Shown here piece by piece: positions 1 through 8,553 of a DNA stretch of 64,000 nucleotides. The position numbers and the translations under genes are program-made. Numbering within the stretch: the first letter of the stretch is position 1; each line of letters starts with the position of its first letter. Under the pieces are notes generated by a model. It saw only the letters and a program-made list of their open reading frames with translations, was not told where the DNA came from and did no database searches. The DNA is taken from positions 682,001 to 746,000 of the forward strand of contig NZ_WOFE01000001.1 of the NCBI RefSeq assembly GCF_016881405.1. Reading direction: 5' to 3'. The stretch comes from Deefgea chitinilytica (GTDB lineage Bacteria > Pseudomonadota > Gammaproteobacteria > Burkholderiales > Chitinibacteraceae).

Positions 1-821
1 TGCTTCCATTGATCTTCACAGCGTGCTTTGAGGGCAGCGTACTCTTGTAAGAAGTGACTCAATTCAGGGATGTTTTGATCGCGCTCCAGCAGTACAGGAA
101 TCGGCCCCGTTTGTGCCAATACCGAGTCTAATATTTGCCAGACTGCTTCTACTGGCGCCGCGCCATGGGTATCGATTGCTACGCCATCAAAGACTTCAAA
201 TCCAGCAATGTGAATCTCTCCGACGGCATGAAGGGGCAACTGCGAAATCTCGTGCATCGCATTTGTGCCAAGATTGATTTGACTCACATAAAAATTATTA
301 ACGTCTAGCAGTAATCCACACCCAGTTTGAGCTACAAGCTCAGCTAGAATTTCGCTTTCTAAATATTGCTCATCTTTAAATTGAATATAGCTAGATACAT
401 TTTCGATCAAGATGGGCCTTTGTAGCTGATCCTGTACGATTTGAATCCGCTCAGCCAGTAGCGCAATTGCGCCTTCGACGCGTGGAACTGGCAGTAAATC
501 GGCATAAACCCTGCCATTGAAGCGATTCCATGATAGATGCTCTGAAATTGCATGTGGTTTAATCCGCGCTACCAGTGTTTTTAGCGCCGCTAAATGTGCC
601 GCATCGAGCTGATCTGGGCTACCTAAACCCATGCCAACGCCATGCAGACTAATCGGATAGTCTTGGCGAATTTTCTCTAAATTAGCGATTGCTGCACCGC
701 CACCAAAGTAATTCTCGCTGTGAACTTCCCACCAAGCGACATCGGGCTGTTCGGATAACACCTGCTGAATGTGGGGGCTGCGTAAACCAAGACCAGCAGT
801 AGGGGGGAGTGTGGTGAGCAT
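1..821 (-). CDS. bufB: BufB-type MNIO enzyme (DUF692 family), partial at left edge
   Basis: Open frame of 273 codons from an ATG at 821 running off the left edge without a stop. The N-terminus (start LTTLPPTAGLGLR, then AWWEVHSENYFGGG) is typical of the DUF692 family, now called MNIO (multinuclear non-heme iron-dependent oxidative) enzymes. Family knowledge: BufB, with a partner BufC, modifies cysteines of a bufferin precursor peptide to oxazolone/thioamide-type or thiooxazole groups that bind copper. The precursor gene bufA lies 50 bases upstream on the same strand, which supports this role over an orphan DUF692. Usual length is about 280 residues, so little is missing. The Shine-Dalgarno sequence is weak. 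bufC would be expected just left of the window. Confidence 0.88.
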   Translation of the reverse strand, partial: MLTTLPPTAGLGLRSPHIQQVLSEQPDVAWWEVHSENYFGGGAAIANLEKIRQDYPISLHGVGMGLGSPDQLDAAHLAALKTLVARIKPHAISEHLSWNRFNGRVYADLLPVPRVEGAIALLAERIQIVQDQLQRPILIENVSSYIQFKDEQYLESEILAELVAQTGCGLLLDVNNFYVSQINLGTNAMHEISQLPLHAVGEIHIAGFEVFDGVAIDTHGAAPVEAVWQILDSVLAQTGPIPVLLERDQNIPELSHFLQEYAALKARCEDQWK

Positions 822-840
822 AAACCGTATTTTCAGTGGA

Positions 841-864
841 ATCGGCACAGCAGGCTGTGCCGAT
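841..864 (-). promoter_or_regulatory. Perfect 10-bp hairpin between bufA and bufB
   Basis: ATCGGCACAG (841-850) and CTGTGCCGAT (855-864) pair perfectly around a 4-base loop, in the 50-base gap between bufA stop and bufB start. No T-run follows on the minus strand, so it is not a classical terminator. Inference: an mRNA-stabilising or attenuating hairpin that makes more precursor peptide than modifying enzyme, as is common between RiPP precursor and enzyme genes. Confidence 0.6.
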
Positions 865-871
865 GGGAACA

Positions 872-1120
872 TTACATCGCTTTTAACGTGCCTTTCATTT
901 CGATACATGTGCCCTTGGCAACATATTTCCATTCTTTAGGATCGTTATCTTTTTTGGCTTGCCCTGCGCAAGAATGCCGATTGGCAGCGCAGTCGTTGGC
1001 GCTGGCTTTAGCGATGCCGTAGCATTTTTCTTTAGCGGCATCTGCTGCCAGCGCTGGTTGTGCAGCGGTAGCTAAAACAGCGGCGATCGCAGAGGCTAGC
1101 ATGATTGATTTATTGCTCAT
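872..1120 (-). CDS. bufA: Bufferin precursor peptide, BufA1/DUF2282 family
   Basis: 82-residue secreted peptide. An N-terminal signal sequence (about residues 1-25, ending in ALAADA) is followed by the DUF2282 core with four cysteines in the pattern KCYGIAKA, NDCAAN, HSCAGQ, GTCIEMKG. Family knowledge: BufA1 peptides are modified at cysteines by BufB/BufC and exported to the periplasm, where they sequester copper. The start at 1120 is chosen because GGAG lies 8 bases upstream and the signal peptide begins there; an upstream extension of 54 residues in the same frame looks non-coding. bufB follows after a hairpin. A 10-bp inverted repeat lies about 80 bases upstream of the start. Confidence 0.9.
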   Translation of the reverse strand: MSNKSIMLASAIAAVLATAAQPALAADAAKEKCYGIAKASANDCAANRHSCAGQAKKDNDPKEWKYVAKGTCIEMKGTLKAM

Positions 1121-1200
1121 TGTTGTTCTCCAGTGGGGGTGAATTTTATAAAGCAAAAGTGGGCTTGTGTTGTTATCTCGTTTTGTCATTCGGCTTTTGT

Positions 1201-1232
1201 GAGCACGACTCGACATTAGCATAGTCGTGCTC
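1201..1232. promoter_or_regulatory. 10-bp inverted repeat in bufA leader
   Basis: GAGCACGACT (1201-1210) is repeated inverted and perfect as AGTCGTGCTC (1223-1232) with a 12-base spacer. It lies about 80 bases upstream of bufA and downstream of the serB terminator, so it is in the bufA promoter or leader. It could be an operator for a metal-responsive regulator or an mRNA hairpin; no T-run follows on either strand. Confidence 0.5.
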
Positions 1233-1260
1233 TGCTCATAGTTATTACACAGTTCGGATA

Positions 1261-1306
1261 AAAAAATACCCAAATCCATCAAAAAAGATTCGGGTATAAG
1301 TTTTTT
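1261..1306 (-). terminator. Intrinsic terminator after serB (possibly bidirectional)
   Basis: ATACCCAAATC (1266-1276) pairs with GATTCGGGTAT (1287-1297) with one G-T wobble. On the minus strand the stem is followed by a run of T's, as expected at the end of the mfd-serB operon. On the plus strand TTTTTT follows at 1301-1306. Confidence 0.75.
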
Positions 1307-1361
1307 GCTGGGTATTGATTTTTAATTTAATCAAATAAAAGCTTGCAGGGTAATACCTGGC

Positions 1362-2201
1362 TTATTTAAAGTAGTTTAAAACACCGTCAAGGCCAACAAA
1401 ATTGATTTTGAACGGCGCTTCAGCTTGAACTTTAGGCTTTGCGTGACAAGCCACACCAAATCCAGCCGCATGCAACATCGGCAAATCATTGGCGCCATCG
1501 CCCATCGCGACCACTTGATCCGCACGTAGACCAAGTTCATCACGCATTTTGATCAGTTCGGTGCGTTTGCGTTCGGCATTGACAATATCGCCAATCACGC
1601 GGCCAGTGAGTTTTCCGTTTTCGACTTCGAGCACATTCGCTATCGTGCGCGTGAGGCCGAGGCGGGTTTGCAGCTTTTCCGTGAAAAACGTAAAGCCACC
1701 CGAAATCAGCAGTGTTTTGGCGCCTGCATCGTGAAAGCCTTTGAGCATGGTTTCTGCGCCCGCCATCAGTTGCAAACGCTCCGCGTAGACGCGTTCTAAA
1801 GCTGCTTCGTCTAAACCCGCGAGTAGGGCAACACGCTGCGTGAGGCTCTCATTAAAATCGAGCTCACCGCGCATGGCTGCCGCGGTGATGGCGGCGACTT
1901 GCGGTTTGATGTCAAACATATCGGCGATTTCATCGATGCATTCGATGGTAATCAAAGTTGAATCCATGTCCATCACGACTAAGCCAATATCGCGCACGCT
2001 GTGATCTTCGGGGATAAACGCGTAGTCGTATTGATTCGACTCGCAAAAATCGGCCACGGCCTCGTCATTCTCGATTTCTGCACCGTGCAATTTAAACGCC
2101 TGCTGGTTGATGGCTTCAATGCTGTGTGCGCCAGAAAGTCGCGCCAGTTGTTTGAGGTTTTGTGTGGCCACTTCTGGCGCTTGGATAACTAAACGATACA
2201 T
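1362..2201 (-). CDS. serB: Phosphoserine phosphatase
   Basis: 279 residues. Catalyses the last step of serine biosynthesis, phosphoserine to serine, in the cytoplasm. A HAD-superfamily phosphatase domain carries the nucleophile motif DMDSTL (about residues 78-83), the SGGFTFF motif II and the C-terminal GDGANDLPML motif. The first 70 residues form the ACT-like N-terminal domain usual in long SerB proteins. Last gene of a leftward operon, 5 bases after the FUSC gene, with a terminator 56-100 bases downstream. Sure of family and function. Confidence 0.96.
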   Translation of the reverse strand: MYRLVIQAPEVATQNLKQLARLSGAHSIEAINQQAFKLHGAEIENDEAVADFCESNQYDYAFIPEDHSVRDIGLVVMDMDSTLITIECIDEIADMFDIKPQVAAITAAAMRGELDFNESLTQRVALLAGLDEAALERVYAERLQLMAGAETMLKGFHDAGAKTLLISGGFTFFTEKLQTRLGLTRTIANVLEVENGKLTGRVIGDIVNAERKRTELIKMRDELGLRADQVVAMGDGANDLPMLHAAGFGVACHAKPKVQAEAPFKINFVGLDGVLNYFK

Positions 2202-2206
2202 GGTGA

Positions 2207-3226
2207 CTAAGGTCCTGTTGCTGGTTTTAAACTGCGAAAGATTTTTGCAAAGATGAATGCGATCGCAGCGCCTAATAAAGTTTCAAAAATTCGGTGTTCT
2301 GCGGAAAGCACGGCGGCATGCCCGTGTATGCCTAGCAGCGCTAAAATTAAATACACGATGAAGGTGGTGACCGCGGCAACGTACATCAAGCCATTGGCAA
2401 AAGCGACCGGTACTAAAGCCCCAGAAATGGCGGCTAGCCCGACCAGTACCCCATACGACTGGAGGTTAAACACACAGCCCCATGCAAGTAGTGATGCAAA
2501 TAATACGCCAATTAAACGCTGCCAAATCGTCGTTGAAGTACGATTTGGCTCTGGCCGAAACACCATCAAAGTACAAATTGCGGCGACATTCGGCGCTGAA
2601 AAATGCAGTTGTTGCGCGAAAAAAAAACTAAAGGCGCAGGCAATCGCCAGTAGCAGGCCAAATGTGGCTCCGGCAAATTGACCTTGGCGCAGTTGCTTAT
2701 AATCGCGATGCCAGTGCGGTGGTGTGCTTAAACTGATTGGATTGTTCACTCGCGGTGCGACACAGAGTGCGAACGCGATGGTAATGATTGCGCCGGCTAA
2801 AAAAGGGGCAAGCATTGAATGCGAGATAAAAGTACCCGGATAGCCAATTAAATAGGCCGAGGCAATCATTCGCAGCAACAAATCAAGCGCAAAACCTGCG
2901 CTTAGGCTGGCGCCGATGACGCTAAATAAGAAAATAATTCCCGCGAACCAGAACCATAAATTGTGATTAATAGTTAAGCTGATACTGGCCGCGGTGATGA
3001 TGAGTATATTGCCAAAGACCATGCTTCCTAAACGCTCTCGGCGATTACCCCCCACATCCATCATGATGGTGGCCAAAATGCCAAAGCCCATCATGCCCGC
3101 GGCGAAGTGCTGTTGGTTAAACACTTGGTAACCCATCGTCAAGCCAAACACCAGTGCACCAAGCAGCATGCGCGAGCGATGAAATGGGCCGCCGCTAGGG
3201 CGCAAGATGGATAACCAATTGGGCAC
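2207..3226 (-). CDS. FUSC-family inner-membrane protein (putative aromatic-acid/efflux type)
   Basis: 339 residues, GTG start 3 bases after the YecA-like gene stop, with GGAG 8 bases upstream of it. The protein has two blocks of hydrophobic segments (about residues 20-165 and 185-330) separated by a short cytosolic linker, the halved FUSC/ArAE arrangement. The C-terminal EHRIFETLLGAAIAF motif is characteristic of FUSC-type proteins. Known relatives such as AaeB export aromatic acids; the substrate here cannot be read from sequence. It is shorter than AaeB (about 650 residues), so it may act as a dimer or with other subunits. Confidence 0.8.
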   Translation of the reverse strand: MPNWLSILRPSGGPFHRSRMLLGALVFGLTMGYQVFNQQHFAAGMMGFGILATIMMDVGGNRRERLGSMVFGNILIITAASISLTINHNLWFWFAGIIFLFSVIGASLSAGFALDLLLRMIASAYLIGYPGTFISHSMLAPFLAGAIITIAFALCVAPRVNNPISLSTPPHWHRDYKQLRQGQFAGATFGLLLAIACAFSFFFAQQLHFSAPNVAAICTLMVFRPEPNRTSTTIWQRLIGVLFASLLAWGCVFNLQSYGVLVGLAAISGALVPVAFANGLMYVAAVTTFIVYLILALLGIHGHAAVLSAEHRIFETLLGAAIAFIFAKIFRSLKPATGP

Positions 3227-3229
3227 TCA

Positions 3230-3967
3230 TTAGGCTCCGTGGCACTTTTTGAATTTTTTGCCTGAACCGCAGTGGCAAGGATCATTACGACCGACTTTGG
3301 GCTCTTCGCGAACCACTTGCTCGACTTTGCCAAATTTCTCTTCAAGCACGTAATACATAATATCTTCAATATGCCATGGGATTTCTGCGACACGCTCTTG
3401 GCGCTCTTTGATAGTGAGCAATTTGAGCGGCTCGGCGCCGACTTCGTCACTTGGGCTGGTGTCGGCTAAGTCACCTTCAGCGGCTGCGGCCAAGGCCAAA
3501 ACGCTTTCTACGGCGGTATCGAGTGCTTCGTTTGCTTCGAGTAGTGCATCCCATGCGTCGGCGCGTGCCTCAATGCCGGCGTAAAATCCAGAGGCCCAAT
3601 ACACGCCAGAGGTCTCTTGCCAATTTTCGTCTTGCTCTTCATCCGACAAAATCACCGGCACATACAGTGGATTTTCGCCTGGATTGTCGCGGCGATTCAC
3701 TGAAAAAGCGGCTTTGATGCTGGCCGCATGCTGGCGAATCAGGCCAAAAATTTCTTCCGCCTCGGCGTGATCGTCAAACTCGGGCGGCGTACCGGCAAAA
3801 ATAGCGGGGAGCCATTCGTCCTCTGGCACTTCTTCAGGGCCAATCGCCAGCGCGACTAAAAAGCCATCGAGCATTTCGATGTCCATTGTCTCTGCTGGCG
3901 TACGTGGTGACATTAAAAATGCATCGAGTTGTTCCAGTTGTGCGTCGCTTAATAGTTTTGTGTTCAT
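3230..3967 (-). CDS. UPF0149/YecA-family protein with C-terminal SEC-C zinc motif
   Basis: 245 residues. The N-terminal about 190 residues match the YecA/YgfB fold by eye ([22 protein letters not shown], helical). The C-terminus ends in the SEC-C motif [15 protein letters not shown] with ligands C231, C233, C242 and H243, as at the SecA C-terminus. E. coli YecA with the same architecture binds metal and associates with ribosomes; that role is family knowledge, not shown here. Lies in the mfd-serB operon, 3 bases before the FUSC gene and 15 after the GNAT gene. Confidence 0.85.
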   Translation of the reverse strand: MNTKLLSDAQLEQLDAFLMSPRTPAETMDIEMLDGFLVALAIGPEEVPEDEWLPAIFAGTPPEFDDHAEAEEIFGLIRQHAASIKAAFSVNRRDNPGENPLYVPVILSDEEQDENWQETSGVYWASGFYAGIEARADAWDALLEANEALDTAVESVLALAAAAEGDLADTSPSDEVGAEPLKLLTIKERQERVAEIPWHIEDIMYYVLEEKFGKVEQVVREEPKVGRNDPCHCGSGKKFKKCHGA

Positions 3968-3982
3968 TGTGTTTCCAATAAA

Positions 3983-4444
3983 TTAATGGTGTTGGAGTGG
4001 TTTTTCTAACCATTCCGCATAATCGGGGCGAGTGGGAATAAAACCGCGTAGGCGGAAAAATCCGCGTGCGCTGTGAGTCGTTGCCAGCATTATAGGGTTT
4101 AAGCCATGCTCACGGGCAGCCAATTCCAGCTCCGCCAGCAGCGCACTGCCGATACCTTGCCCAATTTGTTTTGGGGCGACATAAAAAAACTGGATTTCAC
4201 CTTGCCAATTCATTGCCGCAAACCCAACGCGTTTTTTACCCAGTAGTGCTAAAACTTGAATGCAGTTCTCATCAATGCATTCAGCAATGCGGGCTGTATT
4301 AATGTCGCTGAGCCAATCGGCTAATTGATTGGGCTCGTGCTGATGATCAAGATCGCATAAAACCGTAATTGATTTTCTGATCAATTCGGCGATGCCTTCG
4401 GCATCTTCAAGCGTTGCTGGGCGCAAAGTAAGTGATTTTTTCAT
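3983..4444 (-). CDS. GNAT-family N-acetyltransferase
   Basis: 153 residues. The start at 4444 lies 10 bases after the SNF2 gene stop and opens with the GNAT beta strand LTLRPATLEDAEGIAELI. The acetyl-CoA pyrophosphate loop is QIGQGIGSALL (about residues 93-103), and the C-terminal FFRLRGFIPT motif completes the fold. The substrate is unknown; the final strands resemble small-molecule or amino-terminal acetyltransferases but do not point to one. Co-transcribed with the helicase and YecA-like genes. Confidence 0.85.
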   Translation of the reverse strand: MKKSLTLRPATLEDAEGIAELIRKSITVLCDLDHQHEPNQLADWLSDINTARIAECIDENCIQVLALLGKKRVGFAAMNWQGEIQFFYVAPKQIGQGIGSALLAELELAAREHGLNPIMLATTHSARGFFRLRGFIPTRPDYAEWLEKPLQHH

Positions 4445-4454
4445 GGTTTTAAAT

Positions 4455-7400
4455 CTATGCGGCTGATTTGAGTAATTCGAGCAGGGCATCAGCATTGAGC
4501 TTGCCGTTATTATCGCCACCTTCGAGCAGGCTATCGGCCAAATCACGCTTATTGTGATGTAGTGCCACGATTTGCTCTTCGATGGTGCCTTCGGCAACGA
4601 GGCGATAAATTGTTACTGGGCGTTGTTGTCCCATCCGATGAGCGCGGTCAGAGGCTTGATCTTCGACGGCTGGATTCCACCACGGATCAAGATGAATCAC
4701 ATAATCGGCGGCGGTGAGATTGAGGCCTGAACCACCGGCTTTAAGGCTAATCAAGAAAATATCACCATCGCCAGCTTGAAACGCATTCACTGCTTCTTGG
4801 CGTTTTTTTGGTGGTGTGCTGCCATCTAGGTATTGGTAAGCAATCCCTTGGTTCTCGAGCCATTCGCGCACGATGGCTAGATGATCAACAAATTGGCTGA
4901 ACACCAGCGCTTTATGTTGGTTTTCGAGTAGCTCGGTGGTGATTTCGGTAAACGCGGTGAGCTTGCTGCCGATGAGTTGACTGTCTTTCATTACCAACTT
5001 GGGGTTGCAGCAAAAACGGCGTAGTTTGGTGATTTCGGCCAGTACTTGCATCGGTTTTTTCGCGGCTTCGTCTATGCTGTCGAGGCGTTCGACGGCTTGT
5101 TGACGCAGTGCTTCGTACAGATGCATTTCGTCAGAGGTGAGCGGTACGCGCAGCGTGATTTCAGTGCGCGCTGGTAATTCTTCGAGCACTTGGGTTTTGG
5201 TTCGGCGCAGCATAAAAGGCTGAATGATTTTCTTCAGCGCTTGCTTGGCGGCCTTGTCACCGTTTTCAATCGGGTTGGCGTACTTGGCAGTAAATTTCTC
5301 TTTTGATCCCAAGAGCGCCGGATTGATAAAACGGAACAAATTCCACAGTTCGCCCAAATGATTTTCCATCGGCGTACCCGTGGCAATCATTCGAAAATCA
5401 GCTTGCAATGCCATCGCCGCTTGGCTGCGCTTGGTGGTGGCGTTTTTAATTGCTTGCGCTTCATCAAGTACGACGGTATGCCAATGTACGGCAGCGAATT
5501 GTTCGGCGTCTTGTTGCAGTAGGCCGTAGCTGGTCACAATCACATCAAACGCGCCTAATTCGTCTAATTTACGATTTTGACCGTAGGCTTGGATCTTAAG
5601 CGTAGGTGCAAATTTGCGCGTCTCGGCTTCCCAGTTCAAAGCGACTGAGGTTGGCGCAACGACCAAACACGGCCCATTTGGCGCACGCTCGAGCAGCAAC
5701 GCTAAGGTTTGCACCGTTTTGCCCAAGCCCATATCGTCGGCCAAACAGGCGCCAACGCCCCAGTGTGCCAAACGTGATAGCCACTGGAAGCCTTCGTGCT
5801 GGTATTCACGCAAGGTGGCTTGTAGTGTCGATGGGACTTTGGGCTGATGCTGAGCGAGGCTGTCGAGTTTGGCGATGTGATTACGCCATGCTGCGTCGGC
5901 TTCGAGTTCACCGACTTCGTTGGCGAGTTCAGTCAGCGCGCCGCTGGCAAGTAGATTGACTTTAAAACCGTCGGCACCGCTCGGTTCGGCAACGGCGTAG
6001 AGTTCTTCGAGTCGTTTACGAAATGAATCGGTCAGCGCCAGATAATCGTTGTCGCCGAGTTTTAAGAAGCGGCCGGGTGATGCGTCGAGTAATTCCAGTA
6101 ATTGGCGTAGTTGCAGCACTTTGCCATCGTCGAGTTTGACTTCGCCATTGACGACAAACCAATCGCCTTGCTGTTTTAAGCCTAATTTCATATTGGCTAG
6201 TGATTTAGTCGCTTTGAGGCGGAAGCGCTCGCCCTCTGGCCACACCAGTTCGATTTGATCGCTCGGAAGGCGGCGTAGCTGCATCAATAATTCAAGGCAA
6301 TCTTCGGGCGCGTCGATTTGCCATTCTTGACCGTCACTTTCTCCGTGGGCGAGTGCGGTGCAATAGTTAATGATGTAGCTAAGATTGGCTTTTTCGGCTT
6401 TTAAATCACGTTCTGCTTGGACGGTCTTACCATCAACTTCGCCCAAAATATTACTTGTGCCTTTTCCAGGTATAAACCAGCCGCCATCTTGAAGTGGTCG
6501 CACCAGAAATTGCAATCGCAAGCCTTCATTCAGTGGCAATAAATGCGCATAAATCATCGAGTTGGCAGCAATGGCATCGATATGTGCCGCTAATTCGGGT
6601 AAATCTGAATGAATCGCGATATGCGGTGCAATTGAAGTGATCGCACCAACCAACTGTGGTTTTGCTGCGGAGGGCACTAATAAGCCGGCCCCAATAATGC
6701 CGGCAATCTGCCGGATGTCGGGGTTGATTTGGTAAACGACTAAGCGTGTGGGCGTTTCTTTGCGCCATACCACGTCTTCGCCTGCGGTAATACTGGGGTT
6801 TAGTTTGAGCGAAATCTGCCCTTTGATTTCTTTCAGTTGTAGCGCCACCTCGCCAGCGACCAAATCGATACGGACATCTGGCGCGTCGGCCCAGTAGACT
6901 TGTGGATGACCAATCAAGTCAACCAGTGCAGCTTCGTGATTGAGAGTATAGCCTGATTCGCCATAGTAATTATGCTCTGCACGCGCATGCCTCACGATAC
7001 GTTGATCTTGTTCGCTCAGGTAATTCAGTGCGGGGTCGTTGCCAATACTAAGTCGTTTGAGCGCAACGGTACGGCCTTTGCTCCAAATGCCTTTGGCGTT
7101 GGCTTTTTGCTCTTTGGGCTCAATTGAAACCGAACCGTGATGCAGATTGATAAACCATGCCAAGCGCATATCGTTGGTGTTGACGTCATTCGGTTTGGTG
7201 TTGAGTAAACTCAGTGCGGTTAGGGCGCGTGACCATGCTTCTTCGCGCGGGAATAAGTCGATCAGTGGCGTCAGTTCGCGCTCGGCATGCCAGTTGGGCT
7301 GTAATACATCATCACCAAAGGCTTTGCCCATCAACACATCAAGTTCGTGGATGACCCAAGTGTATTCTTGCCACGCGTGATGCAGTTTTTCGCACTGAGT

Positions 7401-8552
7401 GCGCCAGTTGGCGTCAAATGGATAATCACGCCAGTACAAGATCATCAATTCAAATAAGCCCATGATGCCGTAATTGGCTGAAATCGGCGTTTGCGCATTA
7501 TTCTGGCACGACAAACCTGTGGCGAGGTAATACACCCAGTCGATGTGGTCGGCATACAGACCGTTGAGTTTTTCTTTTTTGCCGACTTCAAATTGTGTGA
7601 CTAATAGCTTGAGATCAGCCTCTTGCCGAGTGCCGAGCAAGGCCAAGCTATAGATGACACCAAGGTGACCGTGAATGGCGATTTTTCGTTTGTTGGTTTG
7701 CTGTTTTTCGTGGGCAATAATCGCCGCACCGCGCTCGATGACAGCTTGCAGATCGCGCTTGCTAAGTCGCATCAACAGATCGGCTTCGGTAATTAAATTG
7801 GGATTAATGCGCTCAGTCAGGAATGCATAGCTGGCCATGTCGCCACGCAGTTGCGCCTGCCAAGCCAAGGTTTGCAACAACATTGGCGTACTCAGTTGCG
7901 AAATGTTGCTGAGCGCATATTGATATTGTGCCGTCGCGGGGGCGAGTAATTGCGTGGCGAAAAACAAAAAGTGGCCTAAAAGCGCGGCTTGTGTTTTTGC
8001 TTCAACTTGCGCAAAAAAATGCAATCCAAGTTCATGCCGAAAGAAAAAATGAACCGGATGGTGCTCCAGTGCGACGTGGGTCATGCTGCTGGCGCTAAAT
8101 GATTGCAGGTCAGTGATCAGTGTGTCACTGTCGTTGAGCATGACTGAGTAAATACAAAGTTGCGCATAGCTTTGTCGCGAAGTGCTTTCCCAGTATTGCA
8201 CGGTGGGTTTGACTTGCAGTGCGTTTTTGACCCAGCTGCTGAGCTGTCCCTCATGAGCGAGGTAAGCTAAGAGTGGCCATTGCAATTCAGGTTTGAGCTC
8301 AAAGCCGACTGTTTCAGCTTGAATCAGTTTGGCGACCATCAACTGGCCGAGCTTAGCTTTGACCGACAAAACATCAAGGGCAAGTTGCTCGGGAAACGGC
8401 TGGCTCACGTGTTGCCGCTTGAGTAATTCAATCAGCCGCGTTTGACCAAGTCCATGACCATATACTGCGAAGGCGCATAAATAGGGTAGATGGTCTTTGG
8501 GTATGTGGCTAAGCGCATTGTTAATCAATGATCCTGAGTTGATACTGCCCAT
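4455..8552 (-). CDS. SNF2-family (SF2) helicase-like ATPase
   Basis: 1365 residues. The C-terminal half is a SNF2/Rad54-type ATPase: Walker A DDMGLGKT at about residue 938, DEAQ box near 1029, and helicase C-terminal motifs SGLNLTAADYVIHLDPWWNP and QASDRAHRMGQ near 1290-1310. The first 850 residues carry no domain I recognise; they contain many repeated-looking helical segments. Such proteins translocate on double-stranded DNA and remodel protein-DNA complexes; bacterial RapA acts on RNA polymerase. The start ATG is 1 base from the mfd stop, so the two are probably translationally coupled. Partner and substrate are unknown. Confidence 0.9.
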   Translation of the reverse strand: MGSINSGSLINNALSHIPKDHLPYLCAFAVYGHGLGQTRLIELLKRQHVSQPFPEQLALDVLSVKAKLGQLMVAKLIQAETVGFELKPELQWPLLAYLAHEGQLSSWVKNALQVKPTVQYWESTSRQSYAQLCIYSVMLNDSDTLITDLQSFSASSMTHVALEHHPVHFFFRHELGLHFFAQVEAKTQAALLGHFLFFATQLLAPATAQYQYALSNISQLSTPMLLQTLAWQAQLRGDMASYAFLTERINPNLITEADLLMRLSKRDLQAVIERGAAIIAHEKQQTNKRKIAIHGHLGVIYSLALLGTRQEADLKLLVTQFEVGKKEKLNGLYADHIDWVYYLATGLSCQNNAQTPISANYGIMGLFELMILYWRDYPFDANWRTQCEKLHHAWQEYTWVIHELDVLMGKAFGDDVLQPNWHAERELTPLIDLFPREEAWSRALTALSLLNTKPNDVNTNDMRLAWFINLHHGSVSIEPKEQKANAKGIWSKGRTVALKRLSIGNDPALNYLSEQDQRIVRHARAEHNYYGESGYTLNHEAALVDLIGHPQVYWADAPDVRIDLVAGEVALQLKEIKGQISLKLNPSITAGEDVVWRKETPTRLVVYQINPDIRQIAGIIGAGLLVPSAAKPQLVGAITSIAPHIAIHSDLPELAAHIDAIAANSMIYAHLLPLNEGLRLQFLVRPLQDGGWFIPGKGTSNILGEVDGKTVQAERDLKAEKANLSYIINYCTALAHGESDGQEWQIDAPEDCLELLMQLRRLPSDQIELVWPEGERFRLKATKSLANMKLGLKQQGDWFVVNGEVKLDDGKVLQLRQLLELLDASPGRFLKLGDNDYLALTDSFRKRLEELYAVAEPSGADGFKVNLLASGALTELANEVGELEADAAWRNHIAKLDSLAQHQPKVPSTLQATLREYQHEGFQWLSRLAHWGVGACLADDMGLGKTVQTLALLLERAPNGPCLVVAPTSVALNWEAETRKFAPTLKIQAYGQNRKLDELGAFDVIVTSYGLLQQDAEQFAAVHWHTVVLDEAQAIKNATTKRSQAAMALQADFRMIATGTPMENHLGELWNLFRFINPALLGSKEKFTAKYANPIENGDKAAKQALKKIIQPFMLRRTKTQVLEELPARTEITLRVPLTSDEMHLYEALRQQAVERLDSIDEAAKKPMQVLAEITKLRRFCCNPKLVMKDSQLIGSKLTAFTEITTELLENQHKALVFSQFVDHLAIVREWLENQGIAYQYLDGSTPPKKRQEAVNAFQAGDGDIFLISLKAGGSGLNLTAADYVIHLDPWWNPAVEDQASDRAHRMGQQRPVTIYRLVAEGTIEEQIVALHHNKRDLADSLLEGGDNNGKLNADALLELLKSAA

Positions 8553-8553
8553 A

